Shown: in pieces, positions 25,280 through 34,757 of the stretch
How positions within the stretch are numbered: position 1 is the stretch's first letter
How the letters are laid out: each line of letters opens with the position of its first letter
Assembly: GCA_038116945.1 (NCBI GenBank)
Contig: JAYOEY010000017.1
Span: 1 to 64,000, forward strand
DNA: 64,000 bases
Direction of reading: 5' to 3'
Source of the DNA: JAYOEY01 sp038116945
Lineage (GTDB): Bacteria; Pseudomonadota; Alphaproteobacteria; MPNO01; UBA2964
Program-made: the position numbers and the translations under genes
Notes under the pieces: model-generated
Seen by the model: the letters and a program-made list of their open reading frames with translations, nothing else
What the model was told of the DNA's origin: nothing
Databases searched by the model: none

Positions 25280-26566
25280 TCATTCGGCGACCAGAAATTT
25301 CTCGGCCCACCCGGCGACCGACAGCAGCTGCCTGTCCTGCCAGCGCGGGCCGACCAGCTGGATTCCCACCGGCATTTTGTTGGGACCCCTGTGGGTTGGC
25401 AGCGTGATGGTCGGGACGTGCAGAATCGTCCAGTAGCCCTGGAATCTGGCGTCGCCGGTCTTCGCCAGCCCTTCGGGCGCTTCGCCGACCACGGCGGGAG
25501 CGAGCAGGGCGTCGAACTTCGCGAATACGGTATCGACATGCTTGCGCGATTCCTCCGCCAGGACGATGGCTTCGCGATATTCTTCGTAGGGCATCGCCGT
25601 GCCGCTCTCGACCTGACCGGCCATATGGTCGCTGAGCCGGTCGCGGTTTTCGCGCCAGTGATGCGCCAGCACCCGGCTGCGCTCGTAATCGTTGATGCGG
25701 TTCCGCATATCGGCCAGCGCTGCGAAGGTGTCCGGCATGTCCACGGGGACGATTTCCGCCCCGGCGGCGGCCAGCCGCTCGGCGCTGTCCTCGACCGCCG
25801 CGACCGTTTCGGGCTGTGCCGTGGCCCAGAGCTGCGTGCGGCACAGGCCGATCTTCGGCTTCGCCGCGCCAGCGTGGGGGCTGGCTACCTCCCGGTTCAG
25901 CATCGCGGCGGCGATCGCGTCGACATCGGCGACGGTGCGCCCCATCATGCCGATCGTGTCGAGGTTTTCCGCCGCGAACAGCAGTCCCGCGCGGTTGATG
26001 ATGTTGTAGGTCGGCTTGTAGCCGACAACGCCGCAGAAGCTGGCGGGGCGCAGGACCGATCCGCCGGTCTGCGTGCCGAGCGCGCCATGGACGTGGAAAT
26101 CGGCGACCGCTGCCGCCGAGCCCGACGAAGAGCCGCCCGGCGTGCGGTTCGGATCGTGCGGGTTGGTGGTTTCGCCGGGGTGCATGCCGGCGAATTCGCA
26201 GGTGACGGTCTTGCCCAGGATTACGGCGCCGGCCGCCCGCAATATCGCGACCGAGGCGGCGTCCGCCGCCGGCCGGTAACCCTTATAGATGGGAGAGCCC
26301 ATCTCGGTCGGCATGTCGGCGGTATCCAGCACGTCCTTGATGCCGATCGGCAGCCCGTGCAGCGGACCTTTTCTGTCGCCGGCATCCAGCGCCCGGGCCT
26401 GCGACAGCGCCAGCTCGGGATCGATAAAGGCCCAAGCCTTCACCGCACCGTCGCGCGCCTCGATCCGGTCGAGGCAGTCCCTGGTCACGGCCTCTGCGCT
26501 GGTGTCGCCGCTGGCGATTGCGGCGAGCGTTTCCGTCGCCGGTCTTTCGTTGAATCGATCTGTCAT
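25280..26566 (-). CDS. amidase signature-family hydrolase
   Basis: The 428-residue protein has the Ser-cisSer-Lys amidase triad: Lys in GIKDVLDTADMP (about residue 72), the glycine/serine-rich loop GGSSSGSAAAVA (about 143) and the nucleophile Ser in TQTGGSVLRPAS (about 168). Members cleave aliphatic or aromatic amides, carbamates, ureides or allophanate. Start 26566 is chosen because conserved sequence begins with MTDRFNERPATE; upstream in-frame codons overlap the VOC gene. It is the third gene of the leftward LLM-VOC-amidase operon with 7 bp between genes, suggesting ring cleavage followed by amide hydrolysis of an N-containing compound. Confidence 0.92.
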   Translation of the reverse strand: MTDRFNERPATETLAAIASGDTSAEAVTRDCLDRIEARDGAVKAWAFIDPELALSQARALDAGDRKGPLHGLPIGIKDVLDTADMPTEMGSPIYKGYRPAADAASVAILRAAGAVILGKTVTCEFAGMHPGETTNPHDPNRTPGGSSSGSAAAVADFHVHGALGTQTGGSVLRPASFCGVVGYKPTYNIINRAGLLFAAENLDTIGMMGRTVADVDAIAAAMLNREVASPHAGAAKPKIGLCRTQLWATAQPETVAAVEDSAERLAAAGAEIVPVDMPDTFAALADMRNRINDYERSRVLAHHWRENRDRLSDHMAGQVESGTAMPYEEYREAIVLAEESRKHVDTVFAKFDALLAPAVVGEAPEGLAKTGDARFQGYWTILHVPTITLPTHRGPNKMPVGIQLVGPRWQDRQLLSVAGWAEKFLVAE

Positions 26567-26573
26567 GGGTGTA

Positions 26574-27032
26574 TCAGTCGTTGGGGTCGTACAGTTCGAG
26601 GCCGTCGATGGCGTCCAGATCTTCTTCTCTTGCCCGCAATTCGATGGTGTTCCGGTCGGGATCGCGGATAAAGACCGAAACATGGCCGTCGCCGCCGAAC
26701 ATGACCGGTCCCTGAGTGATCGCGATGCCGTTCTCCTTCAGCACCGCCATGGTCCGGGCAATGGAAGGCACCCGCAGCGCCACATGGGTGATGCCGGCAT
26801 GTTTGGTCTCCACATCCATCAGGATATTGGTGTCAGGGTCATCGTCATTGGCGTTGACGACGAGGTTCAACTCTACATCGTTTTCGTTGCGAATGATGAC
26901 GACTGCGTCGATTTCGGACCGGTGCAGCACTTCGAAACCGAAAATCCTGTAAAATGCGATGGCGCGCTCCGCATCGCGCACCCGCACGCCCAGATGATCG
27001 ACGCGTTCGATGGAAATCGTCTGATCGGTCAT
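26574..27032 (-). CDS. VOC-family (glyoxalase/bleomycin-resistance fold) protein
   Basis: The 152-residue single-module protein starts with the VOC first strand (IERVDHLGVRVRDAERAIAFY, in short) and carries a possible metal triad: an early His (VDHLGV), a central His (ITHVALRV) and a late Glu (NTIELRAR). It could be a lyase, isomerase or extradiol-type dioxygenase. It lies 8 bp after the LLM oxygenase gene and 7 bp before the amidase gene in one operon. The start is placed at MTDQTISI because upstream in-frame sequence is the antisense-like tail of the LLM gene. Confidence 0.85.
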   Translation of the reverse strand: MTDQTISIERVDHLGVRVRDAERAIAFYRIFGFEVLHRSEIDAVVIIRNENDVELNLVVNANDDDPDTNILMDVETKHAGITHVALRVPSIARTMAVLKENGIAITQGPVMFGGDGHVSVFIRDPDRNTIELRAREEDLDAIDGLELYDPND

Positions 27033-27040
27033 GGTCCCTG

Positions 27041-28198
27041 CTATTCCGCCGCGTCTTTCATCGGGCCGTGGGTCAGCAGGTTGGACGGCCTGCCGCCAGT
27101 ATCGTAGGCAATGCGGCCGTTCTCGGTCCTTTCCCGGATACTCTTCCATTCGTCGTGATAGACCGCGTTGTAGCCGCTGAAATGCGGCATGACGTAGCGC
27201 GCGACCATCTCGAACGACCGGTGAATGACGGGTTCCGGGCACCATTCGTGGGTGGTCAGCAGCATGCCGCCGAACCCGCCCGTGAGACGCTGTTTCTCCT
27301 CGATCCAGGCGATCGCATCGTCCGGCGTGCCGATCACCCAGTCCCGCATCTCGGCGCAGGATTCCGGCGTGAACTCTTCCCAGGTCTGGCCGGGGTGCTG
27401 CTGGTAATGGCCGCGCAGCCCGATGGCCGAAAAATACTCCGCGTCCCGCATCATGCCGTCGCTGACTTCGGCCCAGGCCTGTTCTCGCGTTTCGGCCAGG
27501 TGGAAATAGGTTGCGATCCGCCAGTTGTCGCGGTTGGGTTCGCGGCCGGCGGCTTCCGCTCCCCGCACAACATGCTTCCAGTTGTCCTCCGGCTGAACGC
27601 GCGTCTTGCCTGCCGGCGACATCCAGATCATGTCGTGCCGGCCGATCAGCTCGAGGTTGGCGGGCGTCGCCGCCGACGGCATGGCGAGCGGCAGGCGCGG
27701 GCGCTGGTAGGGGCCGAGCTGAAGCCGCATGTCGTCGAAATGCCAGTAATCGCCGTGATGGCTGATCGGCTCCTTCGATTCCATCAGCCGGACGATCACG
27801 TCGATGGCCTCATGCAGCATCGGGTAGCAATCGGCCTCCGCCATGTTGAACAGCATCTTGTCGGTGACCAGGCTGCACGGGCCGATCCCGAGGATCGCGC
27901 GTCCGTGCGTCAGGTGGTCGAGGAAACACATCCGTTCCGCCAGATGAAACGGATGATGGAACGGCGCGCTGAAGACCGAGGTGCCGAGCCCCACGCGGTG
28001 CGCATTCGCCGCCGCCATGGAAAGCGCCATCTCCGGCGCCGGCATGGTCTCCCAGCCGCCGGAATGATGCTCGCCGATGAAGGCTTCGTCGAACCCCAGC
28101 CGGTCGGCCAGATGGATCAGCGCGATATCGCGCTGGAAGGCGAGCGCGGGATTCTCGGTCGGGTGATGGCAGGGCATCATGAAGAGTGAGAATTTCAC
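27041..28198 (-). CDS. LLM-class (luciferase-like) flavin-dependent monooxygenase
   Basis: The 385-residue protein has the bacterial-luciferase TIM-barrel features: FDEAFIGEHHSGG (about residues 36-48), GLGTSVFSAPFHHP (about 72-85), and RAILGIGPC. It uses reduced FMN (or F420) to oxygenate an aldehyde, terpene, heterocycle or sulfonate. The limonene 1,2-monooxygenase/alkanal monooxygenase alpha subgroup is closest by layout. It starts with GTG (28198), 6 nt after AGGAG. It is first of a tight operon with the VOC protein and amidase. No dedicated flavin reductase gene is visible nearby. Confidence 0.92.
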   Translation of the reverse strand: MKFSLFMMPCHHPTENPALAFQRDIALIHLADRLGFDEAFIGEHHSGGWETMPAPEMALSMAAANAHRVGLGTSVFSAPFHHPFHLAERMCFLDHLTHGRAILGIGPCSLVTDKMLFNMAEADCYPMLHEAIDVIVRLMESKEPISHHGDYWHFDDMRLQLGPYQRPRLPLAMPSAATPANLELIGRHDMIWMSPAGKTRVQPEDNWKHVVRGAEAAGREPNRDNWRIATYFHLAETREQAWAEVSDGMMRDAEYFSAIGLRGHYQQHPGQTWEEFTPESCAEMRDWVIGTPDDAIAWIEEKQRLTGGFGGMLLTTHEWCPEPVIHRSFEMVARYVMPHFSGYNAVYHDEWKSIRERTENGRIAYDTGGRPSNLLTHGPMKDAAE

Positions 28199-28339
28199 GG
28201 TCTCGCTCCTGTTGCTTCACATGGCAAATATTCTGCACCGGTTTGCGGCGAAACGCCACAGGAGGACGGTTCGCTGTCTGTTGCGTTGCTCCCGTCGCAT
28301 TGGGATAGTAAGCGGATATCTCTTGCGATCCGGACCATC

Positions 28340-28969
28340 ATGACGCACGACGTTTCATCGATCATCGCCATGCAGGCGCCCGTTCTTGTCGTCGAGCGGC
28401 TGTTTTCAGCCGATCTGTGCGCCCGCCTGATCGCTTACTGGGAAAACCATGAGAAATCGGCCGGCGTCGTCGTTTCGCCGGATGGCGGCGATGCGGCGGT
28501 GCGCGAAGGCTCGAAGCGCCGGGCGGACGTGTTTCTGGCTGACGGGGATCCGCTGCTGGGCGACGTGTCGCAGGTTGTCGCCGCTACGATCGGCCCCGCC
28601 GTTTTGGGCGCGTTTCAGTACCGGATCGAGGTGATGGAGGGCGTTCGCGTCGGCTGCTACGATTCGGCCGATCTCGGGTTTTTTCGCGCCCATCACGACA
28701 ATACCACGCCGGCGACCGAACACCGGCGTTTTGCGATGAGCGTCAATCTCAATACCGGCCAGTACGAGGGCGGCCTGTTGCGGTTCCCCGAATTCGGCGG
28801 CGCGGCCTATGCGCCGCCGCCGGGCGGGGCCGTGGTCTTCTCCTGCTCGCTCCTCCACGAAGCCCTGCCGGTGACCAGCGGCCGGCGGTTCGGCCTGTTT
28901 ACGTTTTTCTGCAGCGAAGCGGACGAGCGGGCGAGGATCGCGCGCGTCGGCGGAAACGCTCCGCCGTGA
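28340..28969 (+). CDS. 2OG-Fe(II) oxygenase, prolyl-4-hydroxylase-like
   Basis: The 209-residue protein has the jelly-roll iron ligands H-H-D (FRAHHDNT, about residues 117-119) and a distal His with the 2OG-binding Arg (LLHEALPVTSGRRF, about 175-189). The PGGAVVFSCSLLHE strand is typical of PiuC/P4H-like oxygenases. The start is uncertain: 28340 (MTHDVSS) is taken because conservation is expected from VLVVERLF onward, while 28286 and 28370 are alternatives; no clear ribosome site is seen. The stop overlaps the GTG start of the next gene (GTGA), so the two are coupled. Confidence 0.82.
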   Translation: MTHDVSSIIAMQAPVLVVERLFSADLCARLIAYWENHEKSAGVVVSPDGGDAAVREGSKRRADVFLADGDPLLGDVSQVVAATIGPAVLGAFQYRIEVMEGVRVGCYDSADLGFFRAHHDNTTPATEHRRFAMSVNLNTGQYEGGLLRFPEFGGAAYAPPPGGAVVFSCSLLHEALPVTSGRRFGLFTFFCSEADERARIARVGGNAPP

Positions 28970-30345
28970 CCGGTCGCCGGATCGGCCTCGTCGGTCTCGG
29001 CACGATGGGGAGCGCGCTGGCCGAAGCGCTTACGCGCGCCGGTTTCGACGTTCAGGCCGCCGATCCGCTCGATGCGGCGCCGTCCGCGCCCGACGGAATC
29101 GCCGTCCATCCGGGGCTGGATGATCTCGCACGGGCGCTCGATGCGCCGCGCCGTATCCTGATCATGGTCACGGCCGGCGACCCGGTGGACGCGGTGATCG
29201 GGACGCTGCGTCCGTTTCTCGAGGCGGGCGACCTGCTGATCGACGGCGGCAACTCGCATTTCCGGGACACGGGGCGGCGCGAGGCGCTGCTGGCTGAAAG
29301 CGGCGTCGATTATCTGGGCGTCGGCATCTCCGGCGGGGAAGAAGGGGCGCGCAACGGCGCATCGGTCATGGCCGGCGGATCGGAACAGGCCTTCAGGGCC
29401 GCCGAGGACATTCTGGCCGCCATTGCCGCATCGCACGACGGCGCTTCGTGCTGCGCCCATGTCGGTCCCGGCGGGGCGGGCCATTTCGTCAAGATGGTCC
29501 ATAACGGCATCGAATACGCGCTGATGCAGGCCATCGCCGAGGCGCATTTCCTGCTTCATGTCGGCGGCGGCCGCTCGCATGGCGAAGTCGCGTCCGTCTT
29601 TCGCGGCTGGAACAGGGGCGTCCTCGAAAGCTACCTGCTCGGGATCGCCGCCGCCGTTCTCGAAACCATAGATCCCGATACGGACCGGCCGCTTCTCGAC
29701 AGTCTCGACGACCGCGCCGGCGAAAGCGGCACCGGACGATGGGTCGTGACCGAGGCGATGGCGCTCTGCGTGCCGGTTCCGTCGATCATGGAGGCGGTCG
29801 CGGCGCGCAACCTGTCGGGACAGATTGAAGCGCGGAAGGCCCTCAGGGAACCGGCGACGGGGTCCGTCGGGATCGATCCGGATCAGGTTCGCGCGGCGTT
29901 TCTGGGCGCCAGCGTGGCCGCCTTTGCGCAGGGGCTTTCGGTGATCGCGGCTGCCGGCGCGCGCGACGGCTGGCGGCCGGATTTCGCTGACATCGCCCGT
30001 ATCTGGCGCAAGGGCTGCATCGTCCAGGGCGCGTTCCTGGACGATATCGTCGCCGCGTTCGAACGCGATCCCGCCCTGCCTCACCTGCTGCTCGATCCGA
30101 CGATCATCGCCATTGCGGAGGCGTCGTCGACGGCGTGGCGGAACGCTGTTTCCGGCGCGCTGGCGGCCTGCCTGCCCGTTCCCGTTATTGCGGCATCGCT
30201 CGGCTGGTACGACGCGCTCCGGACGGGGCGCCTCTGGACGGCGCTGGTGCAGGCCCAGCGCGACTATTTCGGCCGCCACGGGCTCAGGCGTACGGGTCGC
30301 GACGATGTGTTTCACGCGGACTGGAAACCGCTGGATCGCGGCTGA
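28966..30345 (+). CDS. gnd: 6-phosphogluconate dehydrogenase, decarboxylating (probably NAD-preferring)
   Basis: The 459-residue protein is full-length for the long Gnd family. It carries the Rossmann motif GLGTMG (residues 10-15), the substrate block SGGEEGARNGASVM (about 124-137) and the catalytic helix GGAGHFVKMVHNGIEY (about 168-183) with the essential Lys. The NADP-specific NRT triplet after the second strand is replaced by DPL (about residues 34-36), so NAD may be preferred. The C-terminal helical domain is complete. It starts with GTG overlapping the upstream stop. It oxidatively decarboxylates 6-phosphogluconate to ribulose-5-phosphate; lack of zwf or edd nearby makes a hexonate catabolic role possible. 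Confidence 0.9.
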   Translation: MTGRRIGLVGLGTMGSALAEALTRAGFDVQAADPLDAAPSAPDGIAVHPGLDDLARALDAPRRILIMVTAGDPVDAVIGTLRPFLEAGDLLIDGGNSHFRDTGRREALLAESGVDYLGVGISGGEEGARNGASVMAGGSEQAFRAAEDILAAIAASHDGASCCAHVGPGGAGHFVKMVHNGIEYALMQAIAEAHFLLHVGGGRSHGEVASVFRGWNRGVLESYLLGIAAAVLETIDPDTDRPLLDSLDDRAGESGTGRWVVTEAMALCVPVPSIMEAVAARNLSGQIEARKALREPATGSVGIDPDQVRAAFLGASVAAFAQGLSVIAAAGARDGWRPDFADIARIWRKGCIVQGAFLDDIVAAFERDPALPHLLLDPTIIAIAEASSTAWRNAVSGALAACLPVPVIAASLGWYDALRTGRLWTALVQAQRDYFGRHGLRRTGRDDVFHADWKPLDRG

Positions 30346-30360
30346 CGCGGGGCGCGGCGG

Positions 30361-30663
30361 TTATTCCTTCGTCCGTCCGGCGTTTTCCCTGCGCACGAAA
30401 ATTTCCGCGCATGCCGCGAGGACCAGCAGGACCGGGCTGACATAGACGGAAAAAACGCCGCCATAGAGGATCGCAGACATTGTCCAGGGGCCCACGCCGT
30501 CAGGTACATGCGTGCATGTAATCCGGACCTTGAAATTGGACGTGCAGCCGGCGGCTTCGTGAACGCCCGAGGCGATCAGGGCCGTCAGCCCGACTGTCAG
30601 GACGACAAAAAGCAGCTTACGGGCGAACGGGCTCCGCAGCATCAGGGCGCTTGGCAACGTCAT
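30361..30663 (-). CDS. small membrane protein of unknown function
   Basis: The 100-residue protein starts with MTLPSAL 17 bp downstream of the GMC gene. It has two predicted membrane segments (about residues 17-34 and 64-88) and a loop between them that contains two cysteines (C40, C50) likely to face the periplasm, followed by a basic C-terminal end (FVRRENAGRTKE). I do not recognise a family. Its position suggests co-transcription with the GMC oxidoreductase. It is convergent with gnd, with 15 bp between the stops. Confidence 0.6.
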   Translation of the reverse strand: MTLPSALMLRSPFARKLLFVVLTVGLTALIASGVHEAAGCTSNFKVRITCTHVPDGVGPWTMSAILYGGVFSVYVSPVLLVLAACAEIFVRRENAGRTKE

Positions 30664-30680
30664 GCGGTCGGGGGCATCCC

Positions 30681-32315
30681 CTAAGCCGCCTCCGACCTCG
30701 GCAGCGGCTGTTCGCCCCGTATCATCGCAGCGCCCTTTTCGGCGATCATCAGCACTGCGGCGTTGATGTTGCCGGAAACGAGATCCGGCATCGCCGCCGC
30801 GTCGACCACGCGCAGCCCTTCCGTGCCCTTCACCTTGAGCTCCGCGTCCAGCACCGCTTCCGGCCCTGTCCCCATCGGGCAGGTACAGGACGGGTGATGC
30901 GCCGTGATGGCGGTCCGGCGGATAAACTCGTCGATCTGGTCGTCGGTCTGGACGTCCGGTCCGGGCGCCAGCTCTACGCCGCGCCACTTGTCGAGCGCCG
31001 GCTGGTTGATGATGTCGCGGATGCGTTTGACGCCTTCGCGCAGCAGCGGCAGGTCGTTGGGCGAATCGAGGAAATTCTGGATGATCCGCACCTTGTCCTT
31101 CGGGTTCGACGACCGCAGCAGCACTTCGCCCCGGCTTTCGGGATGCAGCAGCACGGGCCGCATGCCGAAACCTTCGGTGTAAGGCTTCTTGATGCCGGGG
31201 AACCAGAGATGCGCTGACGGCGCGGTGCCGCGGAACAGGAACTGGAGGTCCGGCACGGCGAGCTCGGGCCGCGTCTTGACGTAGCCATGCAGTCCGCCGG
31301 GCAGGATCGTCGCCGGGCCCGACTTGAACAGGTAGGCCTGCACCATGGCGAGCGCCATCCGGTCGAACCGCATCAGCGCGTGGAACCAGTCGGGTTCGGT
31401 GCGCGTGTAGTGGATCAGCACGGCCAGATGATCCTGCAGGTTCTTGCCGACGCCGGGCAGGTCGAGAATTGGGTCGATGCCGACATCCTTCAGGTGATCC
31501 GCCGGGCCGATGCCCGACAGCATGAGAAGCTGGGGCGAGTTGAACACGCCACCGGACAGGAGCACTTCGCGGTCGGCGCGCGCCTGCTTGAGCGTGCCTC
31601 CCTGCTCGTACTCGATGCCTACCGCCCGGTTGCCCTCCATGATAATGCGGGTGGCGTAGGCCATGGTTTCCACCGTCAGGTTGCGGCGCGATTTCGCCGG
31701 GTGCAGGTAGGCGACCGCCGCCGAGCAGCGCGTGCCGCCCATCTGGGTCGACTGCGAAACGCCGAACCCTTCCTGCTGCCTGCCGTTGTAATCGTCGGTC
31801 AGCTGGTAGCCGGCCTCGACGCAGGCGTTGGCCCAGTCCTTGAACAGCGGGTCCTCGTTGCGCGCCCATTGCGTCACCATCGGGCCGTTGCCGCCGCGAT
31901 AGTCGTTCTCGCCGTCCTGCCAGCTTTCGCAGCGCCGCATGTAGGGCAGGATGTCGGCATAGGACCAGCCGGTCGCGCCTTTCTGCGCCCAGCGGTCGTA
32001 ATCGCCGCGGTGGCCGCGCACGTAAGCCATGACGTTGATCGAGCTGGAACCGCCGATCACCTTGCCGCGCATCGCCTCGATGACCCGGTTGTTGAGGCGC
32101 GGCTCGGGCTCGCCGTCATACCCCCAGTCATGCATCCGGTGCTCGTGCATCTTGCCCATGCCCAGCGGAATATGGATCAGCGGGTCGCTGTCGTTGCCGC
32201 CGGCTTCCAGCAGCAGGATTTTTACGTCCGCGTCCTCGCTCAGCCGACCGGCGAGAATGCAGCCGGCGGAACCGGCGCCCACGATGATGTAGTCGAAGGA
32301 TTTTGCGTCGCTCAT
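30681..32315 (-). CDS. GMC-family FAD oxidoreductase (choline/alcohol dehydrogenase-like)
   Basis: The 544-residue flavoprotein begins with the ADP-binding motif VGAGSAGCILAGRL (about residues 12-25) and the acidic end LLLEAGG. GMC signature 1 is GKVIGGSSSINVMAYVRG (about 84-101) and signature 2 contains GGVFNSPQLLMLSG. The active-site His is in HHPSCTCPMG (about 466) and the second residue is Asn in SGNINAAV (about 510). Substrates of the family are primary alcohols, choline, PEG-like ethers or sugars. It is followed by a small membrane protein gene and is divergent from a UbiD gene across a 147-bp gap. Confidence 0.93.
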   Translation of the reverse strand: MSDAKSFDYIIVGAGSAGCILAGRLSEDADVKILLLEAGGNDSDPLIHIPLGMGKMHEHRMHDWGYDGEPEPRLNNRVIEAMRGKVIGGSSSINVMAYVRGHRGDYDRWAQKGATGWSYADILPYMRRCESWQDGENDYRGGNGPMVTQWARNEDPLFKDWANACVEAGYQLTDDYNGRQQEGFGVSQSTQMGGTRCSAAVAYLHPAKSRRNLTVETMAYATRIIMEGNRAVGIEYEQGGTLKQARADREVLLSGGVFNSPQLLMLSGIGPADHLKDVGIDPILDLPGVGKNLQDHLAVLIHYTRTEPDWFHALMRFDRMALAMVQAYLFKSGPATILPGGLHGYVKTRPELAVPDLQFLFRGTAPSAHLWFPGIKKPYTEGFGMRPVLLHPESRGEVLLRSSNPKDKVRIIQNFLDSPNDLPLLREGVKRIRDIINQPALDKWRGVELAPGPDVQTDDQIDEFIRRTAITAHHPSCTCPMGTGPEAVLDAELKVKGTEGLRVVDAAAMPDLVSGNINAAVLMIAEKGAAMIRGEQPLPRSEAA

Positions 32316-32462
32316 GGGATATTTTTCCGTTTCTGGATATTTTCCGGTTTTTGGTACGGGTGTTTTCTACACCCTGCTTGAAGCCGCGCAAACCCCGGCC
32401 AAGTTGACAGGCCTCCCGCCGTTTCGCATGGTGCTGAAAGCAAATATCAGGAGACGCCTTCA

Positions 32463-33869
32463 ATGCCGCATACCCTCAGGTCCTTTCTGGAATCGGTCGA
32501 CAACCGGATGATGCACATCCATGACGAGGTCGATGCGATCAATCAGGTCGGCTATCTGTGCTCCGAGAGCAAGGGGCCGCTGACCTTTCATAATCTGAAG
32601 GATTTTCCCGGCTGGCGGCTGACCGACATGCTGATCATGGACCGCAAGGGGCAGGCGGCCGCGCTCGGTCTCGATTCGGTGAAGGAGGTCTGCCCCTATC
32701 TCGCCGGGCGCATGTCGGCCGGGCCCGGCACGTCGAAGATGGTGACCGACGCGCCGGTCAAGGAGGTCAAGCTGATCGGCGACGAGGCCGATATCCGCAA
32801 GGTGCCGATCCCGATTCATTCCGAGGGCGATGCCGGGCGCTATCTGGGCTCCGGCGTGACCATCACCAGGGACCCCGAAACCGGCATCCGCAACGAGGCG
32901 ATCCTGCGGATGCAGCTCACCAACGATCCGCACAAATGCCCGTTCTGGATGGCGGCGCGGCACAACTATTCGCACTATCTGAAATATGTCGAGCGCGGCG
33001 AATCCATGCCGATGGCATTCGCCATCGGGCTGCATCCGGTCTACGAGATCATGTCCAACTGGTCGGGCATCCATAAGGATTTCGACGAGCTGGAATATGC
33101 CGCCGGCGTGCTCGGCGAAGAGGTCGAGCTGGTCAAATGCGAGACCATCGATCTCGAAGTGCCGGCCCATGCCGAGGTGGTGATCGAGGGGCTGGTGCAC
33201 CCGACCGACCGCATGATGGAAGGTCCGTTCGGCGAATTCACCACGCTCGGCACCGGCGCCGAAGGCCCTGCGCCTGTGTTCGAGGTCACCGCCATCACCC
33301 ACCGCAAGGACCCGATCTTCCGCCACATGCAAGCGACCTGGTTCACCGACCATCAGCCGCTGATCACGCTGCCGATGGAGGCGACCTACTACAACAGGCT
33401 GCGCGAGACCCACGGCAACACCAACGTGCTCGACGTGTTCGTGCCGCCCTGGGCGTCGCAGTTCATGATGATCGTTCAGGTCGAGGCGAAATGGGACGGA
33501 CAGGTCAGCGACATGCTGATGTCGGCGCTGTCGGGCCCCAACCTGCACGTGAAGACGGTCATCGCGGTCGACGAGGACGTCGATATCTACAACGCCGAGG
33601 ATGTGCTGTGGGCGGTGTCCTGCCGCTGCGACCCGGCGGCCGACGTGTTCATCAAGGGCGGCTCGCGCCTGCATCCGCTGGACGTGTCGATCCCGCAGGT
33701 CGGCGACGAGTACACGGTGATGCGGATCGGCGGCAAGATGGGCATCGATGCCACCCGCCCGCCGACCTGGCGCAAGGAAGAGCGTGCAAAGCTCGGCCGC
33801 GTCAACCCGAAGGGCAAGGGCGATGAAGCGATCGAAAAGCTGCTGGAGATGGTGCGCCAGCCGCGGTGA
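32463..33869 (+). CDS. UbiD-family prenylated-FMN (de)carboxylase (copy 1)
   Basis: The 468-residue protein matches the UbiD family: an N-terminal domain, then the prenyl-FMN/catalytic region with MEGPFGEFTT (about residues 253-262), which supplies the conserved Glu residues. The C-terminal hexamerisation region follows (DVDIYNAEDVLWAVSCR in short). Such enzymes reversibly decarboxylate aromatic or alpha,beta-unsaturated acids. The partner prenyltransferase UbiX is not encoded in the window. AGGAGA precedes the ATG. The gene is monocistronic here, convergent with the DUF2628-like gene. It shares only the core motifs with the second UbiD at 37839. Confidence 0.93.
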   Translation: MPHTLRSFLESVDNRMMHIHDEVDAINQVGYLCSESKGPLTFHNLKDFPGWRLTDMLIMDRKGQAAALGLDSVKEVCPYLAGRMSAGPGTSKMVTDAPVKEVKLIGDEADIRKVPIPIHSEGDAGRYLGSGVTITRDPETGIRNEAILRMQLTNDPHKCPFWMAARHNYSHYLKYVERGESMPMAFAIGLHPVYEIMSNWSGIHKDFDELEYAAGVLGEEVELVKCETIDLEVPAHAEVVIEGLVHPTDRMMEGPFGEFTTLGTGAEGPAPVFEVTAITHRKDPIFRHMQATWFTDHQPLITLPMEATYYNRLRETHGNTNVLDVFVPPWASQFMMIVQVEAKWDGQVSDMLMSALSGPNLHVKTVIAVDEDVDIYNAEDVLWAVSCRCDPAADVFIKGGSRLHPLDVSIPQVGDEYTVMRIGGKMGIDATRPPTWRKEERAKLGRVNPKGKGDEAIEKLLEMVRQPR

Positions 33870-33899
33870 CGAACCGGCGCCCGTCAGGTCATAAGCGCC

Positions 33900-34757
33900 C
33901 TACATCGGCGCGAGCTGCACGCTGAAGCGTTTCTTGGTTGCGTCGCTCCAGATGATTTTGACCTTGTAATTGCCGGACTGGCCGCCGCCGCTCAGCGTCA
34001 TCTTGCAGGTCCGTTCGACGCGGGATGCGGAAAGCTGGCTGAAATTGCCCACCTGTACGCCGGCTGACGGGATATTCAGCGTTTTCATCTGGTTGACGAC
34101 CATATTCTGAACCAGCTGTTCGACCTGCTTGGCGTTGCAGGACGGCAGCTGGGTCCGGGATGCCGGACGCTGCCGGGCGCCGCCGGTGCTGAACAGCTTC
34201 TTGATGTTTTCCGCCCGCAACCCCTCTTTCAGCGTGTCGATATGATTCCAGGTCGGCCCGATGATCGCGCCCGCGCCCAGCGTCGCCATTATCAGGAAGC
34301 CGGCGATCGCGCCGCGCATCGTGCCGCCGCCCCGCATCTTGATGATCTGGTCGCGCTCGGCTTCGCTGAAATCCGTCTTCTCGACCTCGTAGATTTTGCG
34401 TTCCGCGCGGTACAGGTAGTACTGGTTGGCGAACACGTAGACGAGCATCCACGAACCGAGACTCAATAGGCCGAGATAAGGATGGACGAGGGCCAGCGCC
34501 GCCGGAATCAGGACGAACAGGGCGCCTTCGAGATTCAGCCGGCGATAGAACAGCCATACCGGAGCAAACGGAAACGCCCCCCAGTTCCAGCCCATGACAT
34601 GGCCTTTTTCCTCGTATCTCCGGTAGAGGTCCTCGTACCTGTCGGCCTTTCTCTCGCCGACGAATATCCGCATGCGGGCAAACTCGTCGCGCGCGTTCGC
34701 GGCGACCGGAACCAGTTCCGGACGTTCGTTCACGGTGCTTCTGCTGCCGTCTGCCAC
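33900..34757 (-). CDS. DUF2628-like membrane protein
   Basis: The 285-residue protein starts with a GTG codon. Its N-terminal cytoplasmic part (MRIFVGERKADRYEDLYRRY) leads into WNWGAFPFAPVWLFYRRL and three predicted membrane segments (about residues 68-110 and 150-168). A periplasmic C-terminal domain with two cysteines follows (SCNAKQ and RTCKMTL). The aromatic-rich first segment and LEGALFVLIP match DUF2628 proteins, whose function is unknown. The C-terminal domain from about residue 205 looks like a small secreted beta-rich domain. It is convergent with the UbiD gene and divergent from the TauD gene at 34934. An alternative start is the ATG of MRIFVGE (residue 29). Confidence 0.75.
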   Translation of the reverse strand: MADGSRSTVNERPELVPVAANARDEFARMRIFVGERKADRYEDLYRRYEEKGHVMGWNWGAFPFAPVWLFYRRLNLEGALFVLIPAALALVHPYLGLLSLGSWMLVYVFANQYYLYRAERKIYEVEKTDFSEAERDQIIKMRGGGTMRGAIAGFLIMATLGAGAIIGPTWNHIDTLKEGLRAENIKKLFSTGGARQRPASRTQLPSCNAKQVEQLVQNMVVNQMKTLNIPSAGVQVGNFSQLSASRVERTCKMTLSGGGQSGNYKVKIIWSDATKKRFSVQLAPM

